DNA of 64,000 nt from Ruminococcus sp. (GTDB lineage: Bacteria; Bacillota; Clostridia; Oscillospirales; Ruminococcaceae): NCBI GenBank assembly GCA_017525915.1, contig JAFXSC010000011.1:1-64000 (forward strand), read 5' to 3'. Under the pieces are notes generated by a model. It did no database searches, was not told the DNA's origin, and saw nothing but the letters and a program-made list of their open reading frames with translations. The translations under genes were made by a program, and so were the position numbers. Every line of letters starts with the position of its first letter. Position 1 is the stretch's first letter. Shown here piece after piece: positions 16,732 to 25,800 of this stretch.

Positions 16732-18621
16732 TTATGTGCTCTGTGAAGCCGTAGCAAGATGCTCCGGCATATAGCCGATTATGATCTTGCCTTTCTTATC
16801 GTCCCAGCAGAAATAGATACGGATAAGGACCTGTGAACTTACGCCGTATTTGAGGTGCATATCGAGGAGATACTTTTCGCCGTCAACAGTGACTTCATAA
16901 TCGTCACGGCGTACTCTGAGCGCACCGCTTCCGCAGCCGGAAACTTCCCAGTTGTAGCTCTCGGCGAACATAGCAAGCTGTTCACTTGTGATCTCACCGC
17001 GCCTGTACTGTGCATAGGCATTGAGGTAGTATACACCGTCACAGAGAATGGCTGTATCAAGGGCTCCGCTGTACTTCCGCAGAGCAGTTTCAGCACGCTG
17101 GGAAATGACTATATTGTCGGAGAAGCAGTCCTTTGCCCAGCTGCAAACTTCGTCTTTTTCGGTAGGGAAGTGAGCAGCGGCTTTTGCCTTTGTACGGTAA
17201 AATTCAACTATTTCAGCGGCTTTCCGATAAGCGGACTCCTTCTTTGCGGACTGTTCCATCTGATTGTTTATCCAGATATTCAGTGCTTCTTTTTCATCTT
17301 GCAGAGTTTTTAGCTGCTTCTGGAGCGAGCGAATGCTATCAGCGTTAAGCAGCAAGTCGGTGTTCTGCTGAGATAGTTCACGGTTGCGCTCACGGAGCTG
17401 AGAATTCTCCTGCTTATAGATACTTAGCTTGTCCTCAAGGGATATGTTCTCATGGCGTTGTTCACGCAGGTCGGCAAGCCTTGCATCTGAGTAGAAAAGC
17501 ACATCTCCATAGGAAAATGAACTTCTTTTCAGCATTGCACGAAGCTCTTTTTTTAGCCTGTCACCAATGTTTTCAATGGTGGCAGGGGAATATCTTATCC
17601 TTTCGATCTCGTTGCCGTACGTCAGAATGATGACTTCATTTTCGCCGATATTTATACCGAGTTTGTTTTGCAGCAAACTGAAACATTTCTCACTGACGAA
17701 GCATACAACAGCAAATCCCATAGTCTTAGCCGCAAGCTTTTCGTAGTTCAGGACCGGCTGCTTTTTATCGGTATTCTTTATTTCAGTCTGAACCGGTTTT
17801 TTGTCCGGAATCTCAGCCTTTGGCTTAGATGATTTTACTACGTTGCAATCGATCCTGACTTTTGAAGTATCTGCTTTCAGATCAGCAGTAAAAACAGCTT
17901 GTCCAAAGCCTTTGAATGACAGGGAAGTAGTATCCGGCTGAACTATCGTTTCGGGCATCGACTGCTCATATCCGCTGTCAGCAATGATTGCAAGCGGCAT
18001 ATCGAATGAATCAGATGTGAGAAGACGTTCAAGGTTTCTCAGCTCAGTCTGATTGGTTACCATAAGAGGTCTGCCGTCAAGCCGGAAGCCTTCCGTCACG
18101 AATCCAACTTCCGGATTCTCCGCAAGTGCCTTAACGACAGCCGGACGAAATACCGCACAGGGTTCATTGCACTCAGCAGGCTCGGAGCATATCGTCCGAA
18201 CACCGACTTCAACATTGCCGCTGCGTTTCAGAAAAGATATCTCAGTCTGGAAAATACGTCCGTTCACCGGCTTGCGTTCATTGTCGCTGCCGAGGTTTTC
18301 GCCAGTATCGGTTTCGGAAATGCGGAACGACCAAACACCCTTGCTTGCGATATAGGTGCAATCCATATTGGCACCGATGTTGATATTGAATGAGCGGAGC
18401 TGATCTTCTGAGAAGTCTGCGTAGTTCTCAGGTTCGGGAGCACTCAGCTCCTCCGGGATACTGTCATAGTTGTTGAGACGGTGACGCAGCCAGCGCAGAG
18501 TTTCAAGGACACATATTCGGAAAACGCTGTCCGCAGGCAGCTTATCGGCGGCTGTAAAAGCGTGGAACTGGTATGTAGGATAGCTCTTGACGGTTTGAAG
18601 TTTAGTAGTAATGTATGCCAA
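16732..18621 (-). CDS. Large coiled-coil protein of unknown function
   Basis: 629 aa. Residues 1-240 are a mixed domain (YQFHAFTAADKLPADSVFRICVLETLRWLR). A Lys/Pro-rich linker lies at about 250-290, a small domain at 290-380, and a long coiled coil at about 385-480. A C-terminal beta domain ends RIYFCWDDKKGKIIIGYMP, which recalls small RelE/HigB-like folds only in general shape. The start is TTG 18621, with AAAGG upstream. A TTGGGA-N17-TATACT promoter is visible before it. It stands alone between two terminators or gaps. I do not recognise the family. Confidence 0.75.
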   Translation of the reverse strand: MAYITTKLQTVKSYPTYQFHAFTAADKLPADSVFRICVLETLRWLRHRLNNYDSIPEELSAPEPENYADFSEDQLRSFNINIGANMDCTYIASKGVWSFRISETDTGENLGSDNERKPVNGRIFQTEISFLKRSGNVEVGVRTICSEPAECNEPCAVFRPAVVKALAENPEVGFVTEGFRLDGRPLMVTNQTELRNLERLLTSDSFDMPLAIIADSGYEQSMPETIVQPDTTSLSFKGFGQAVFTADLKADTSKVRIDCNVVKSSKPKAEIPDKKPVQTEIKNTDKKQPVLNYEKLAAKTMGFAVVCFVSEKCFSLLQNKLGINIGENEVIILTYGNEIERIRYSPATIENIGDRLKKELRAMLKRSSFSYGDVLFYSDARLADLREQRHENISLEDKLSIYKQENSQLRERNRELSQQNTDLLLNADSIRSLQKQLKTLQDEKEALNIWINNQMEQSAKKESAYRKAAEIVEFYRTKAKAAAHFPTEKDEVCSWAKDCFSDNIVISQRAETALRKYSGALDTAILCDGVYYLNAYAQYRRGEITSEQLAMFAESYNWEVSGCGSGALRVRRDDYEVTVDGEKYLLDMHLKYGVSSQVLIRIYFCWDDKKGKIIIGYMPEHLATASQST

Positions 18622-18763
18622 AGTATCACGACCTTTTTAGATAGAACCCAGACAGTATAAAAAGTTGTTATAGAGATCCCAACCTTATTAAGCAAGAGGT
18701 TGGGAATGTATTGTATGATGTGGAATGTTATGAATGTATGATTGCAGAAAGAGATTCTCTGCT

Positions 18764-19933
18764 TTAATCATTTTGCAATTCAGCTGCTTTTTCGAGCAGT
18801 TTTCTTTCGTTTTCAAGTGCAGCATTAACCAACCGAACAACTGCTTTACTTAAGCTCTCATCAAAATTGTTTTCAGATATTTTTTCGCTTTTATAAAAAA
18901 TTCGATAATACCTATAACCTTTACGTTCTTTCTTACCTGCTGCTTTAATCAAAAGATTTGAATGTTGTAATTGTTCTTCATTAAGATTATCACCGCCTAA
19001 TTCGAAATGAATAATCAAACGATCATCTATTTTTTCAAACCAGTACCAGTAGATGTAATTTGTTCCCCATGAACTATCTGGAGAGTTTAATGGTGGCAAA
19101 AATTTATCCATAGTTTGTGTTGCGAAAAATCTTTTATTATTACCCTCGTAAATAATCAAGCCTTTATTACTCAATTCTTGTAATGCACTACAGATTATCT
19201 CGGATTCTGCTGAATTATCAATATTTGCATTATCAAAAATCAAACGCAATGCAGTACGATGCTTATTATATATATCATTACAAATACGAATTAATTCTTC
19301 ATCTCTTTCACGCATGATATTTTTCCTCACTGTTTCGATATAGTTTTTTATTAGCAATGATACTTCTGATCTAAGTAATTTATCTTCAACAGCACACTCA
19401 AGTGCCTCGATTATTTCCTCATAGGAATAAGAAATCCAGCGCTCAGGATTACTCGAATCAATACCATAAGGTGTTAAAAAAACATATAGGATTTCAGTAC
19501 AATCTTTAAATTCGTATAGACTTTTTTCATAGTAGTCTGTTAATTGATGCTTAGATTCGCCAGAGCATATTTTATTCTCGATAATGATAGCTGTCTTTTC
19601 TTCTCTTGAAAAAAGAACAATATCCATATGGTTTGCTTCTCGATACACTTGATAAGAATAAAAGTCTTGGAGCATAAGAGAAATGCAATCTGTTTTATCG
19701 TCATCAATCTTTTCCGAGAGTATACGAACAAATTCTTTTATAAACGCATCGCCCAGTGCATGACTTTCGTTTGGATCAAAAAGCCAAGCCAATATATTAC
19801 TGTGACGTATCTCCATTTTTGTTATTTTTAAGACATCAAACAGATTAAAATCATCTGCCCATTTGTCGAGTTTTCTTAGACAGTTTATGTCAAACAGAAA
19901 TTCTTTAATGGCATTCTTTTCGATTTCATTCAT
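18764..19933 (-). CDS. PD-(D/E)XK nuclease-family protein
   Basis: 389 aa. The N-terminus has the hallmark of the PDDEXK_4 family: MEIRHSNILAWLFDPNESHALGDAFIKEF. Next come the active-site elements MDIVLFSREEKTAIIIENKI (Asp, then Glu-x-Lys) and SGESKHQLTDYY. These proteins usually sit in defence or phage-related settings. ATG 19933 follows AGGAGG at 19941-19946. A canonical promoter (TTGACT-N17-TATAAT) precedes it, not the shared TGTACA type. The C-terminal half is uncharacterised. Confidence 0.85.
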   Translation of the reverse strand: MNEIEKNAIKEFLFDINCLRKLDKWADDFNLFDVLKITKMEIRHSNILAWLFDPNESHALGDAFIKEFVRILSEKIDDDKTDCISLMLQDFYSYQVYREANHMDIVLFSREEKTAIIIENKICSGESKHQLTDYYEKSLYEFKDCTEILYVFLTPYGIDSSNPERWISYSYEEIIEALECAVEDKLLRSEVSLLIKNYIETVRKNIMRERDEELIRICNDIYNKHRTALRLIFDNANIDNSAESEIICSALQELSNKGLIIYEGNNKRFFATQTMDKFLPPLNSPDSSWGTNYIYWYWFEKIDDRLIIHFELGGDNLNEEQLQHSNLLIKAAGKKERKGYRYYRIFYKSEKISENNFDESLSKAVVRLVNAALENERKLLEKAAELQND

Positions 19934-20049
19934 TAACAAGCCTCCTGTCTATCTTTAATGTTCTTGGTAAAGCAAATCAAGCTTATAAACATATTATATA
20001 ACACAGCACAACAAAAGTCAATGTGTTTTATACGCAATTAACAAATCTT

Positions 20050-20430
20050 TTACAACTCCTCAGAGTATTTATAATGCTTCGAACCGTCAGCAACTACTCT
20101 TATAGATGTTATGCCGTTCTCGGTGCAAAGCCCCAAAGCGTCAGTGACTTTTGCGATAATCTTATCGGTACACAGCACGGGATTGCAGTATATCGTTGCT
20201 TTCCCGTGCCTTATCTGCACCCGACCTCTGGGATAATAGTTATATTTCTCGCTGCGGCTGAAAGTCTCCCACACACGTTTATGGTTGAATTCGCAGCCGT
20301 TATCAGCAAGCATTTCCGTCGCTGGCTGGGCAAGGAAGTTCCCTTGAATGTCACATTCTGCCGATACTATTATCATTTCCGGGCTGTCAATGTCAGTCAC
20401 CCAGAATACTCCACGCCGGAGAGGATTCAT
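20050..20430 (-). CDS. Uncharacterised protein paired with a SLOG protein
   Basis: 126 aa. ATG 20430 follows GGAGG at 20440-20444 and overlaps the end of the SLOG gene by 38 bp, so the two are co-translated. The sequence (RRGVFWVTDIDSPEMIIVSAECD, then KRVWETFSRSEKYNYYPRGRVQIRHGKATIYCNPVL) shows mixed alpha/beta character and no domain I recognise. The close coupling suggests it works with the SLOG protein. Confidence 0.7.
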   Translation of the reverse strand: MNPLRRGVFWVTDIDSPEMIIVSAECDIQGNFLAQPATEMLADNGCEFNHKRVWETFSRSEKYNYYPRGRVQIRHGKATIYCNPVLCTDKIIAKVTDALGLCTENGITSIRVVADGSKHYKYSEEL

Positions 20431-20821
20431 ATACCACAACCTCCTTGTGCATAGCTTTGAGCTCAGCGATATTTGCGGCTGTTCCACGGCTTTTGCTGTC
20501 CCAGAGCATAAGTCCGCAGTCTGCATCCCGAGCCATTGCAATGTCCTTCTGCCTGCGGAAATCAAAGCCTGAGACATCTTCGGAAACTTGAATGTGCTTA
20601 ACAGGAAAATCACCATAATTGCAGCGGACTTTATCACCGCTGACATATACGGTAACATTGGTATAGCCTCGTTCATTGAGATATTTCTGCACAAGAAGGT
20701 CAACACCAAAGCAGTCGCCGATCAGGATTTCGTGTCCCTCGCTGCAAATCCTGTCAAGCTCATTTATGAATTCATAGGTGAGTGAATTGACCATTTTTGA
20801 ACCGCCTATAAAATCTTTCAT
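20393..20821 (-). CDS. SLOG-fold nucleotide-binding protein
   Basis: 142 aa. Features of the SLOG/Rossmann fold are visible: IGGSKMVNSL near the N-terminus, EILIGDCFGVDLLVQKYL, then DADCGLMLWDSKSRGTAANI and a C-terminal KEVVVY strand. SLOG domains bind or process nucleotide-derived ligands and are common in conflict and signalling systems. ATG 20821 follows AGGAGGTGG. It is transcribed from one side of a divergent TGTACA-box promoter pair. Confidence 0.75.
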   Translation of the reverse strand: MKDFIGGSKMVNSLTYEFINELDRICSEGHEILIGDCFGVDLLVQKYLNERGYTNVTVYVSGDKVRCNYGDFPVKHIQVSEDVSGFDFRRQKDIAMARDADCGLMLWDSKSRGTAANIAELKAMHKEVVVYESSPAWSILGD

Positions 20822-20828
20822 ATTCCAC

Positions 20829-20862
20829 CTCCTGAATCAATTCTAACATAAGATATGTACAG
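20829..20862 (-). promoter_or_regulatory. TGTACA-box promoter for the SLOG gene
   Basis: Minus strand: CTGTACATA (20862-20854), 8 nt, TAGAAT (20845-20840), 5 nt, CAGGAG (20834-20829, part of the ribosome site). No -35 hexamer. Confidence 0.75.
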
Positions 20863-20866
20863 CAAT

Positions 20867-20889
20867 CTGTACATAGCCTTTTGTATAAT
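20867..20889 (+). promoter_or_regulatory. TGTACA-box promoter for the 20908 gene
   Basis: CTGTACATA at 20867-20875, 8 nt, TATAAT at 20884-20889. With the minus-strand box it forms a perfect inverted repeat, TATGTACAG-N4-CTGTACATA (20854-20875). Confidence 0.8.
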
Positions 20890-20907
20890 ATATCTGAGGT
20901 GAAAAAT

Positions 20908-21393
20908 ATGAAGACAATACTTGCAATGAATTTTGAGGAAGGCTATAAATACTTCCGTGACAGCAATAACAGTGGCTATGTTATGATCTCTACAAGAAAT
21001 AGCGGAAGTAATTTGTTCAATTTTATGAGAACTGAGCGGTGCAAGGACATTCTCTGGCTGGACTATGAAACTGATTATGATAATGAAAAGTGTTATCGGT
21101 TCAACAGTTATCATGCTGATGATGTGGTGGAGTTCATCAAGAAAAACAGGAAGAGACGTACTTGGGTTATCGTTTCTTACGATAATGTCTCCCGTGCAAG
21201 AACGCTCAGGTATGCTGTTATGAAATGTCTCGGACTGCCTTATGAAGAATCAACAGACGATATTGATATGTTCGTCGCTGATCAGATAATCGAGGCGTGG
21301 GAGAAAAGCAAGCGACCTCCAAAGCCATTGAAACCGGTTATGATCAACGGCAAAATAGAGTTTGTTGAAGACGATAATGATGAAAATAATTGA
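20908..21393 (+). CDS. Probable inactive phosphatase-fold protein
   Basis: 161 aa. It aligns by eye along its length with the dual-specificity phosphatase at 8225-8668: DDVVEFIKKN with ARQIVHFIQD, and VIVSYDNVSRARTLRYA where the phosphatase has LLIHCYAGVSRSRAVGVFA. The HC of the HCX5R loop is replaced, while VSRxR is kept, so catalysis by the usual mechanism is impossible. Pseudophosphatases often bind phospho-ligands. The C-terminus is acidic. ATG 20908 follows GAGGTGA. The relationship is inferred from local matches and needs a structural comparison. Confidence 0.65.
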   Translation: MKTILAMNFEEGYKYFRDSNNSGYVMISTRNSGSNLFNFMRTERCKDILWLDYETDYDNEKCYRFNSYHADDVVEFIKKNRKRRTWVIVSYDNVSRARTLRYAVMKCLGLPYEESTDDIDMFVADQIIEAWEKSKRPPKPLKPVMINGKIEFVEDDNDENN

Positions 21394-21409
21394 AAAGAGG
21401 ATAGTGGTT

Positions 21410-21859
21410 ATGGATATAGCTAAAACCGATACATTTGAAGTGCGACTTGTATGGGCAAAGTGTCCGTCATGGGCAGATACTTCTCAGTATCTTGGAGTGG
21501 ATTATTATATCAATGGTGTTTCACTCCTTGATATGATCAGAGAAATAGAAAAGCCTTATTTTGATGAGGAAGGTAATCCCGAATTGACAGGTGATTATGG
21601 ACTAAACTCTGTAAAGGTTATGCGTAAACAGTTCGCAAGAGCTCTTAAAGATGATGAGGTCATTGACCTGTATTGCTGCGCAGAATGCGGTTTCAGCGAC
21701 TGTTGGTCTGTTTATTGCAGATTTGAGGAGGACGGTGACTTTATTGTAATGAAAAACTTTGAGCATAATTTCAGAGATCTGACTTATCCGTTTGAATTCA
21801 GATTTACGAAGCAGAACTTTTGGGCTGAAATAGAGAAACTGACTGCTGCAACTCAGTAA
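21410..21859 (+). CDS. Uncharacterised protein with CCxECG motif
   Basis: 149 aa. Conserved-looking elements are YLGVDYYINGVSLLDMI, then LYCCAECGFSDCW, a possible metal-binding cysteine cluster, then NFRDLTYPFEFRF. I remember similar stand-alone hypothetical proteins in many bacteria, without known function. ATG 21410 lies 16 bp after the stop of the previous gene; GTG 21404 is an alternative closer to AAGAGG. Co-transcribed with the pseudophosphatase gene. Confidence 0.7.
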   Translation: MDIAKTDTFEVRLVWAKCPSWADTSQYLGVDYYINGVSLLDMIREIEKPYFDEEGNPELTGDYGLNSVKVMRKQFARALKDDEVIDLYCCAECGFSDCWSVYCRFEEDGDFIVMKNFEHNFRDLTYPFEFRFTKQNFWAEIEKLTAATQ

Positions 21860-21877
21860 AGAAGGTTAATATAACAC

Positions 21878-21913
21878 AAACCGCTCCCTTATTTGGGAGC
21901 GGTTTGCGTTTTA
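21878..21913 (+). terminator. Terminator after the 20908 operon
   Basis: An 11-bp perfect stem, AAACCGCTCCC with GGGAGCGGTTT, then GCGTTTTAT. Confidence 0.85.
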
Positions 21914-21981
21914 TGGCATATACGTTTGTGATAAAATCATAGCAAAATGGTAAATAACACTTAGTTGTGTATATGGCTGCG

Positions 21982-22506
21982 CTATAAAAGAATACTTCGA
22001 TTAAATGCATTGAATTCTAATTCGGAATAGTATAGCTCTTTATCTTGTCTGATTTGAGTTATATAGGTGTCATTGGATATCCTAATACTATATCCGTGTT
22101 GAACTTTGTTTATATATTTGATCTCTGAATCTTCACCTTTCATTTTCATTGTTTCAAGGGCCATTATTATCACACGTATTATTCTATGTTCTTCGTGATG
22201 GTTAATCAATACAAAAGCGATAGCTGGATTCATATCCCATTTTTTAGCAGTTTCGGTCAAATGTTTAATATTGCTTTCGGTAAATGTATAAGTTGGACTA
22301 TCAGTTTTAAAGCGTCTGCCTTTAACTGAAATTGCATATTTTTTACCATTTCTATCTGTAGCAAATAAATCGGCACCTACATGATCAATATGTGCAACCG
22401 ACATTCCCTCTGCTCCTAAAAGAAACATTATCAGATGCTCAGCAAAGTCTCCAAATTGCTTCTTAATTCTTTCATCACTGTCTATTTCAATTGAATTACC
22501 ATTCAT
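21982..22506 (-). CDS. PD-(D/E)XK-like nuclease-fold protein
   Basis: 174 aa. The segment HVGADLFATDRNGKKYAISVKGRRF has the D-x(n)-SVK spacing of the restriction-endonuclease fold (D in GAD, K in SVK), although the usual (D/E)xK acidic residue is Ser. It begins 36 bp after the stop of the AddA-like helicase on the same strand, so it may be the third gene of that operon. Role unknown; activity is uncertain because of the altered motif. Confidence 0.65.
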   Translation of the reverse strand: MNGNSIEIDSDERIKKQFGDFAEHLIMFLLGAEGMSVAHIDHVGADLFATDRNGKKYAISVKGRRFKTDSPTYTFTESNIKHLTETAKKWDMNPAIAFVLINHHEEHRIIRVIIMALETMKMKGEDSEIKYINKVQHGYSIRISNDTYITQIRQDKELYYSELEFNAFNRSILL

Positions 22507-22542
22507 ATTTATCCTCCGTATTATAGAATATTTTTTTGATAT

Positions 22543-25500
22543 TTATACATCAATATGATAAATCATCGCTTCAGCGTTTTCGTCCATAATATCCCTGAAA
22601 GCGTCTTTGTAAGCGTTAAGCTGCTCAGCATATTTGTAATCAAGTTGATTGGCTTCGTAGTTGGTCTTGTAGTCTACAATACGCCATTTGCCGTCTTTCT
22701 TGTAGAGAAGGTCGATAATACCGTTCCAGAGTTTGAAAGTATCGTCTACCTCATTGACTTTGTGGCAGAATGGAACTTCGCAGTAGACCTCTTCAGCGGA
22801 TTTCAGTTCTGCAAGAATATCCTCCGGCATACCGTTGTTCTGTGGGAATCCACCGTTGGTGACACGCTTATACACCTTTGAGAGCAGCTTGCCGTATTCT
22901 TCGTCAGTACCGTAGCTGTTCAATATATCCTTTATAAGCTTGTCCTCTGAAGGAAGCTGCTTTGCTGACACGATAAACTCCATAAGTCGATGTACCATTG
23001 TTCCGACAAGGGCAGCATTTCCCTTATCGGGAACATCATCACTCTCAGTGCTTTCAGATGTGACCGTATTCAGTTTAATCTGGCTCGGTATTTTTATCTC
23101 ATAAGTATTCTTTTTAGAAACTGCTTCTGCGAATATATCATCGTTTTCAGCTTTATTGTAAAACTCATTGGCATTGATAACAGTCTTGGAGACAGTAGTT
23201 GTATTTGCTTTGGGCGGCACACATTTAAATAAATCACCGTCAATTCCTGGAAGTAAAGGTTCCCACGGGTTCTTATTTGCTCTTGAGCCGTCAGCTTTCA
23301 CTGCCTCAGCGATTATCAGCGCATTTCTTGCACGGGTTGCTGCAACATACAGAAGCCTTACATCTTCTGCATCCATATATGTTTGTTCAATATCACTGAC
23401 CGCCTCAAAAGCGCTTGTTTCCGCACAATTGAATGTTGTGCTTCCGTAGCCACTTGAAAGCTTGAATACCCAGTGTTTGCTGCTTTCGGAAGTGTTTTCA
23501 GTGCGGTGGTGTACTGGGTGATCTTGTTTTCTTGGCTGAGCAAGTATCACCACAGGAGCTTCAAGTCCCTTGACCTTGTGAAGATTTGCAATATGCACAC
23601 GGTCGGCGTTTGTCGTAAGACTTATGCAGCGCTCTGTTGCGTTATCGTCAATGAGAGAACGTAAGAAACTGCTTGCAGTTCTCAGGTCTGATACTTCACC
23701 GGAAACTTCCGCAGCACGGAGCAGTTCAAGTGCATAATATAGGTATTCGAGATTTCCTGTACTGGCTTTTTCAAGAACTCTCAGCTCGTCCATAGCCACG
23801 CTGAATGCGGCGGCAGGGGAGAGATATCCTGCCTTTGATGAGAGCCTTTTGAGCACTGCAAATGCACTTGAAACACGTTCACCGCAATCTTCCGGCAGCT
23901 TGTCAGAATTACACAGTTTAAGCCACATTTCCTTACTTCTGAGGTCAGTTATCTCGCCGTCAGAAATGCGGAAAATAGCACTGGTTAGTGCTCCGTATAT
24001 CGCCGCCTGATCATTTGGAGCGGCAAGCGCTTCCATAATGCTTACCATAGCCATATACGCGGGACAGTCAGTGAAAGAGATCTTGCCTTCGACCATTGCC
24101 GGTATTGACCTTTCCACGAATTCACGGAGATAGTTCACTATCTTATCCTTTCCGATAAGAATGACCATAATATCGCTGTAACGGAGCATTCTCGGCTCAT
24201 CGTTCTGCTTAACTTGTATTTTTACGGCAGGATTATTGACGAGACGCTCGATCACATCGGCAGTTCTCTGCTCGCTGTCAACAACCGAATTTCTGTCGAT
24301 AGCAACTTCGTATGACCAAACGCCATTCAGAAGTCCGTCATTATCGCTGCCCTCAATTGGTATGCGACTGAACTTGCTCTGCTGCGGACTTTCGGAGGGC
24401 AATAGTACAGAGAATTTATCGTTGAACCATTCTTTCAGGTGTACTGTTGAACGGTAATTCCTTGTGAGATGCAGCACTTCACCTGCGCCGTTTTCAAAGA
24501 TTTGGCGTACCCCTAAAAACGACGTAACATCGGCTGATCTGAAACGGTAGATAGACTGCTTCGGATCACCCACAATGAACAGTGAACCGGCTCTCGGCAC
24601 ACATTTCCGCCAGTCCGGAACAGGCTTTTCGGCACTGAGGTAGAAGAATATCTCAGCCTGCATCGGATCGGTGTCCTGGAACTCGTCAATGAGGAAGTAG
24701 CTGTGACGACCATAGATATGTCGAATGAGTTTGCCACCGTTTTCAGCGTCACGTTTCAGCATATCGCGGAGATAGAGCTTGTAGTCAAAGTATGTCAGTT
24801 CACCGTTACTACGCAGCTGCTCAGCAATTTTAACCGCGGCTGAACTGAGAAAATCAATCGTAACAAAATACTGCATCTCAGAGAGAATACTGAAAACTGC
24901 AAGTTCATTAGTGTCGATGTAGTAATGAGAAATTTTCTTTCGGGAAATATACGGCGTGAATATGTCAGGAGCAGTCACACCAATCTCTGCCGGATCAACA
25001 GAGAGACGGAATTTATCAAGACTTCTAATAATGTCCATTATCTGCGCCGGATCATTGTTCCAGTTGGCTTTAAGTAACGAAAATTTCGCCCGGAGCGTTT
25101 CGTTGGGCTTTTTACACTCATTCACTTTGCCCCAGTACTCCTCGTGTTCTCTGGCACATTCAAGCGCCTGCAAAAATGCGGCACGTTTGCCCTGTACAGC
25201 GGCATTTACGTCTGTACCGTTAGAGGGCGGAAAAATGAGTTCAGCATTCCTGTTTTCGATAAAGTTACCGATAAATGAGGAGAAAGCCTTTTCAGGACGT
25301 CTTTGAAATTTGCTGAACAGCTTGTATTTTTCAAGAAGTTCATCACCGTACCCACCGTTGACGATACGGGCGTATTCACGCATATATACCGCTGTCATTT
25401 TGCCGTCCTCTTTTACTGAGGAGTTGGATGGAATACGTCCCTCCATCGGGTGTTCGTGGAGGATAAGGTGCGAAAATGAGTCGATAGTACCCATAAAGCA

Positions 25501-25800
25501 GAGGTCGATATTGTTCAGCGCCTCAGTGTATCTCTGGCGTTCGGTATCGTCCGTTGTATTTTTTATTGCTTCGGAAAGTGACTTCTGAAAACGCTTGTAG
25601 AACTCCCTTGCAGCTGCCTTTGTGAAGGTGATAGCGCATATTTTTCGCACGTCGATGCCTGCCCTGACCATTGCGGTCATTCGAGCAACAAGCTGAGTGG
25701 TCTTGCCAGAGCCTGCGCCGGCTTCAACAAAGAAATTCGTGGATATATCGGTGGATATACGCTCTCTTGCAAGTTCGTCCATATCTTTTATCTCAGCCAT
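22543..25800 (-). CDS. AddA-like UvrD-family helicase-nuclease
   Basis: 1085 aa. Helicase motifs: Walker A AGAGSGKT at residues 27-34, LIDEFQDTDPMQ near 373, IVGDPKQSIYRFR near 410, LTRNYRS, then NLHKVKGLEAPVV and LLYVAATRARNAL near 820. The C-terminal nuclease has GIIDLLYKKDGKWRIVDYKTN. ATG 25800 overlaps the AddB-like stop by 8 bp, so the frame upstream of it is not part of the gene. AddAB complexes process double-strand breaks. This pair lies in an accessory island, so it may be a second, specialised copy. Confidence 0.9.
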   Translation of the reverse strand: MAEIKDMDELARERISTDISTNFFVEAGAGSGKTTQLVARMTAMVRAGIDVRKICAITFTKAAAREFYKRFQKSLSEAIKNTTDDTERQRYTEALNNIDLCFMGTIDSFSHLILHEHPMEGRIPSNSSVKEDGKMTAVYMREYARIVNGGYGDELLEKYKLFSKFQRRPEKAFSSFIGNFIENRNAELIFPPSNGTDVNAAVQGKRAAFLQALECAREHEEYWGKVNECKKPNETLRAKFSLLKANWNNDPAQIMDIIRSLDKFRLSVDPAEIGVTAPDIFTPYISRKKISHYYIDTNELAVFSILSEMQYFVTIDFLSSAAVKIAEQLRSNGELTYFDYKLYLRDMLKRDAENGGKLIRHIYGRHSYFLIDEFQDTDPMQAEIFFYLSAEKPVPDWRKCVPRAGSLFIVGDPKQSIYRFRSADVTSFLGVRQIFENGAGEVLHLTRNYRSTVHLKEWFNDKFSVLLPSESPQQSKFSRIPIEGSDNDGLLNGVWSYEVAIDRNSVVDSEQRTADVIERLVNNPAVKIQVKQNDEPRMLRYSDIMVILIGKDKIVNYLREFVERSIPAMVEGKISFTDCPAYMAMVSIMEALAAPNDQAAIYGALTSAIFRISDGEITDLRSKEMWLKLCNSDKLPEDCGERVSSAFAVLKRLSSKAGYLSPAAAFSVAMDELRVLEKASTGNLEYLYYALELLRAAEVSGEVSDLRTASSFLRSLIDDNATERCISLTTNADRVHIANLHKVKGLEAPVVILAQPRKQDHPVHHRTENTSESSKHWVFKLSSGYGSTTFNCAETSAFEAVSDIEQTYMDAEDVRLLYVAATRARNALIIAEAVKADGSRANKNPWEPLLPGIDGDLFKCVPPKANTTTVSKTVINANEFYNKAENDDIFAEAVSKKNTYEIKIPSQIKLNTVTSESTESDDVPDKGNAALVGTMVHRLMEFIVSAKQLPSEDKLIKDILNSYGTDEEYGKLLSKVYKRVTNGGFPQNNGMPEDILAELKSAEEVYCEVPFCHKVNEVDDTFKLWNGIIDLLYKKDGKWRIVDYKTNYEANQLDYKYAEQLNAYKDAFRDIMDENAEAMIYHIDV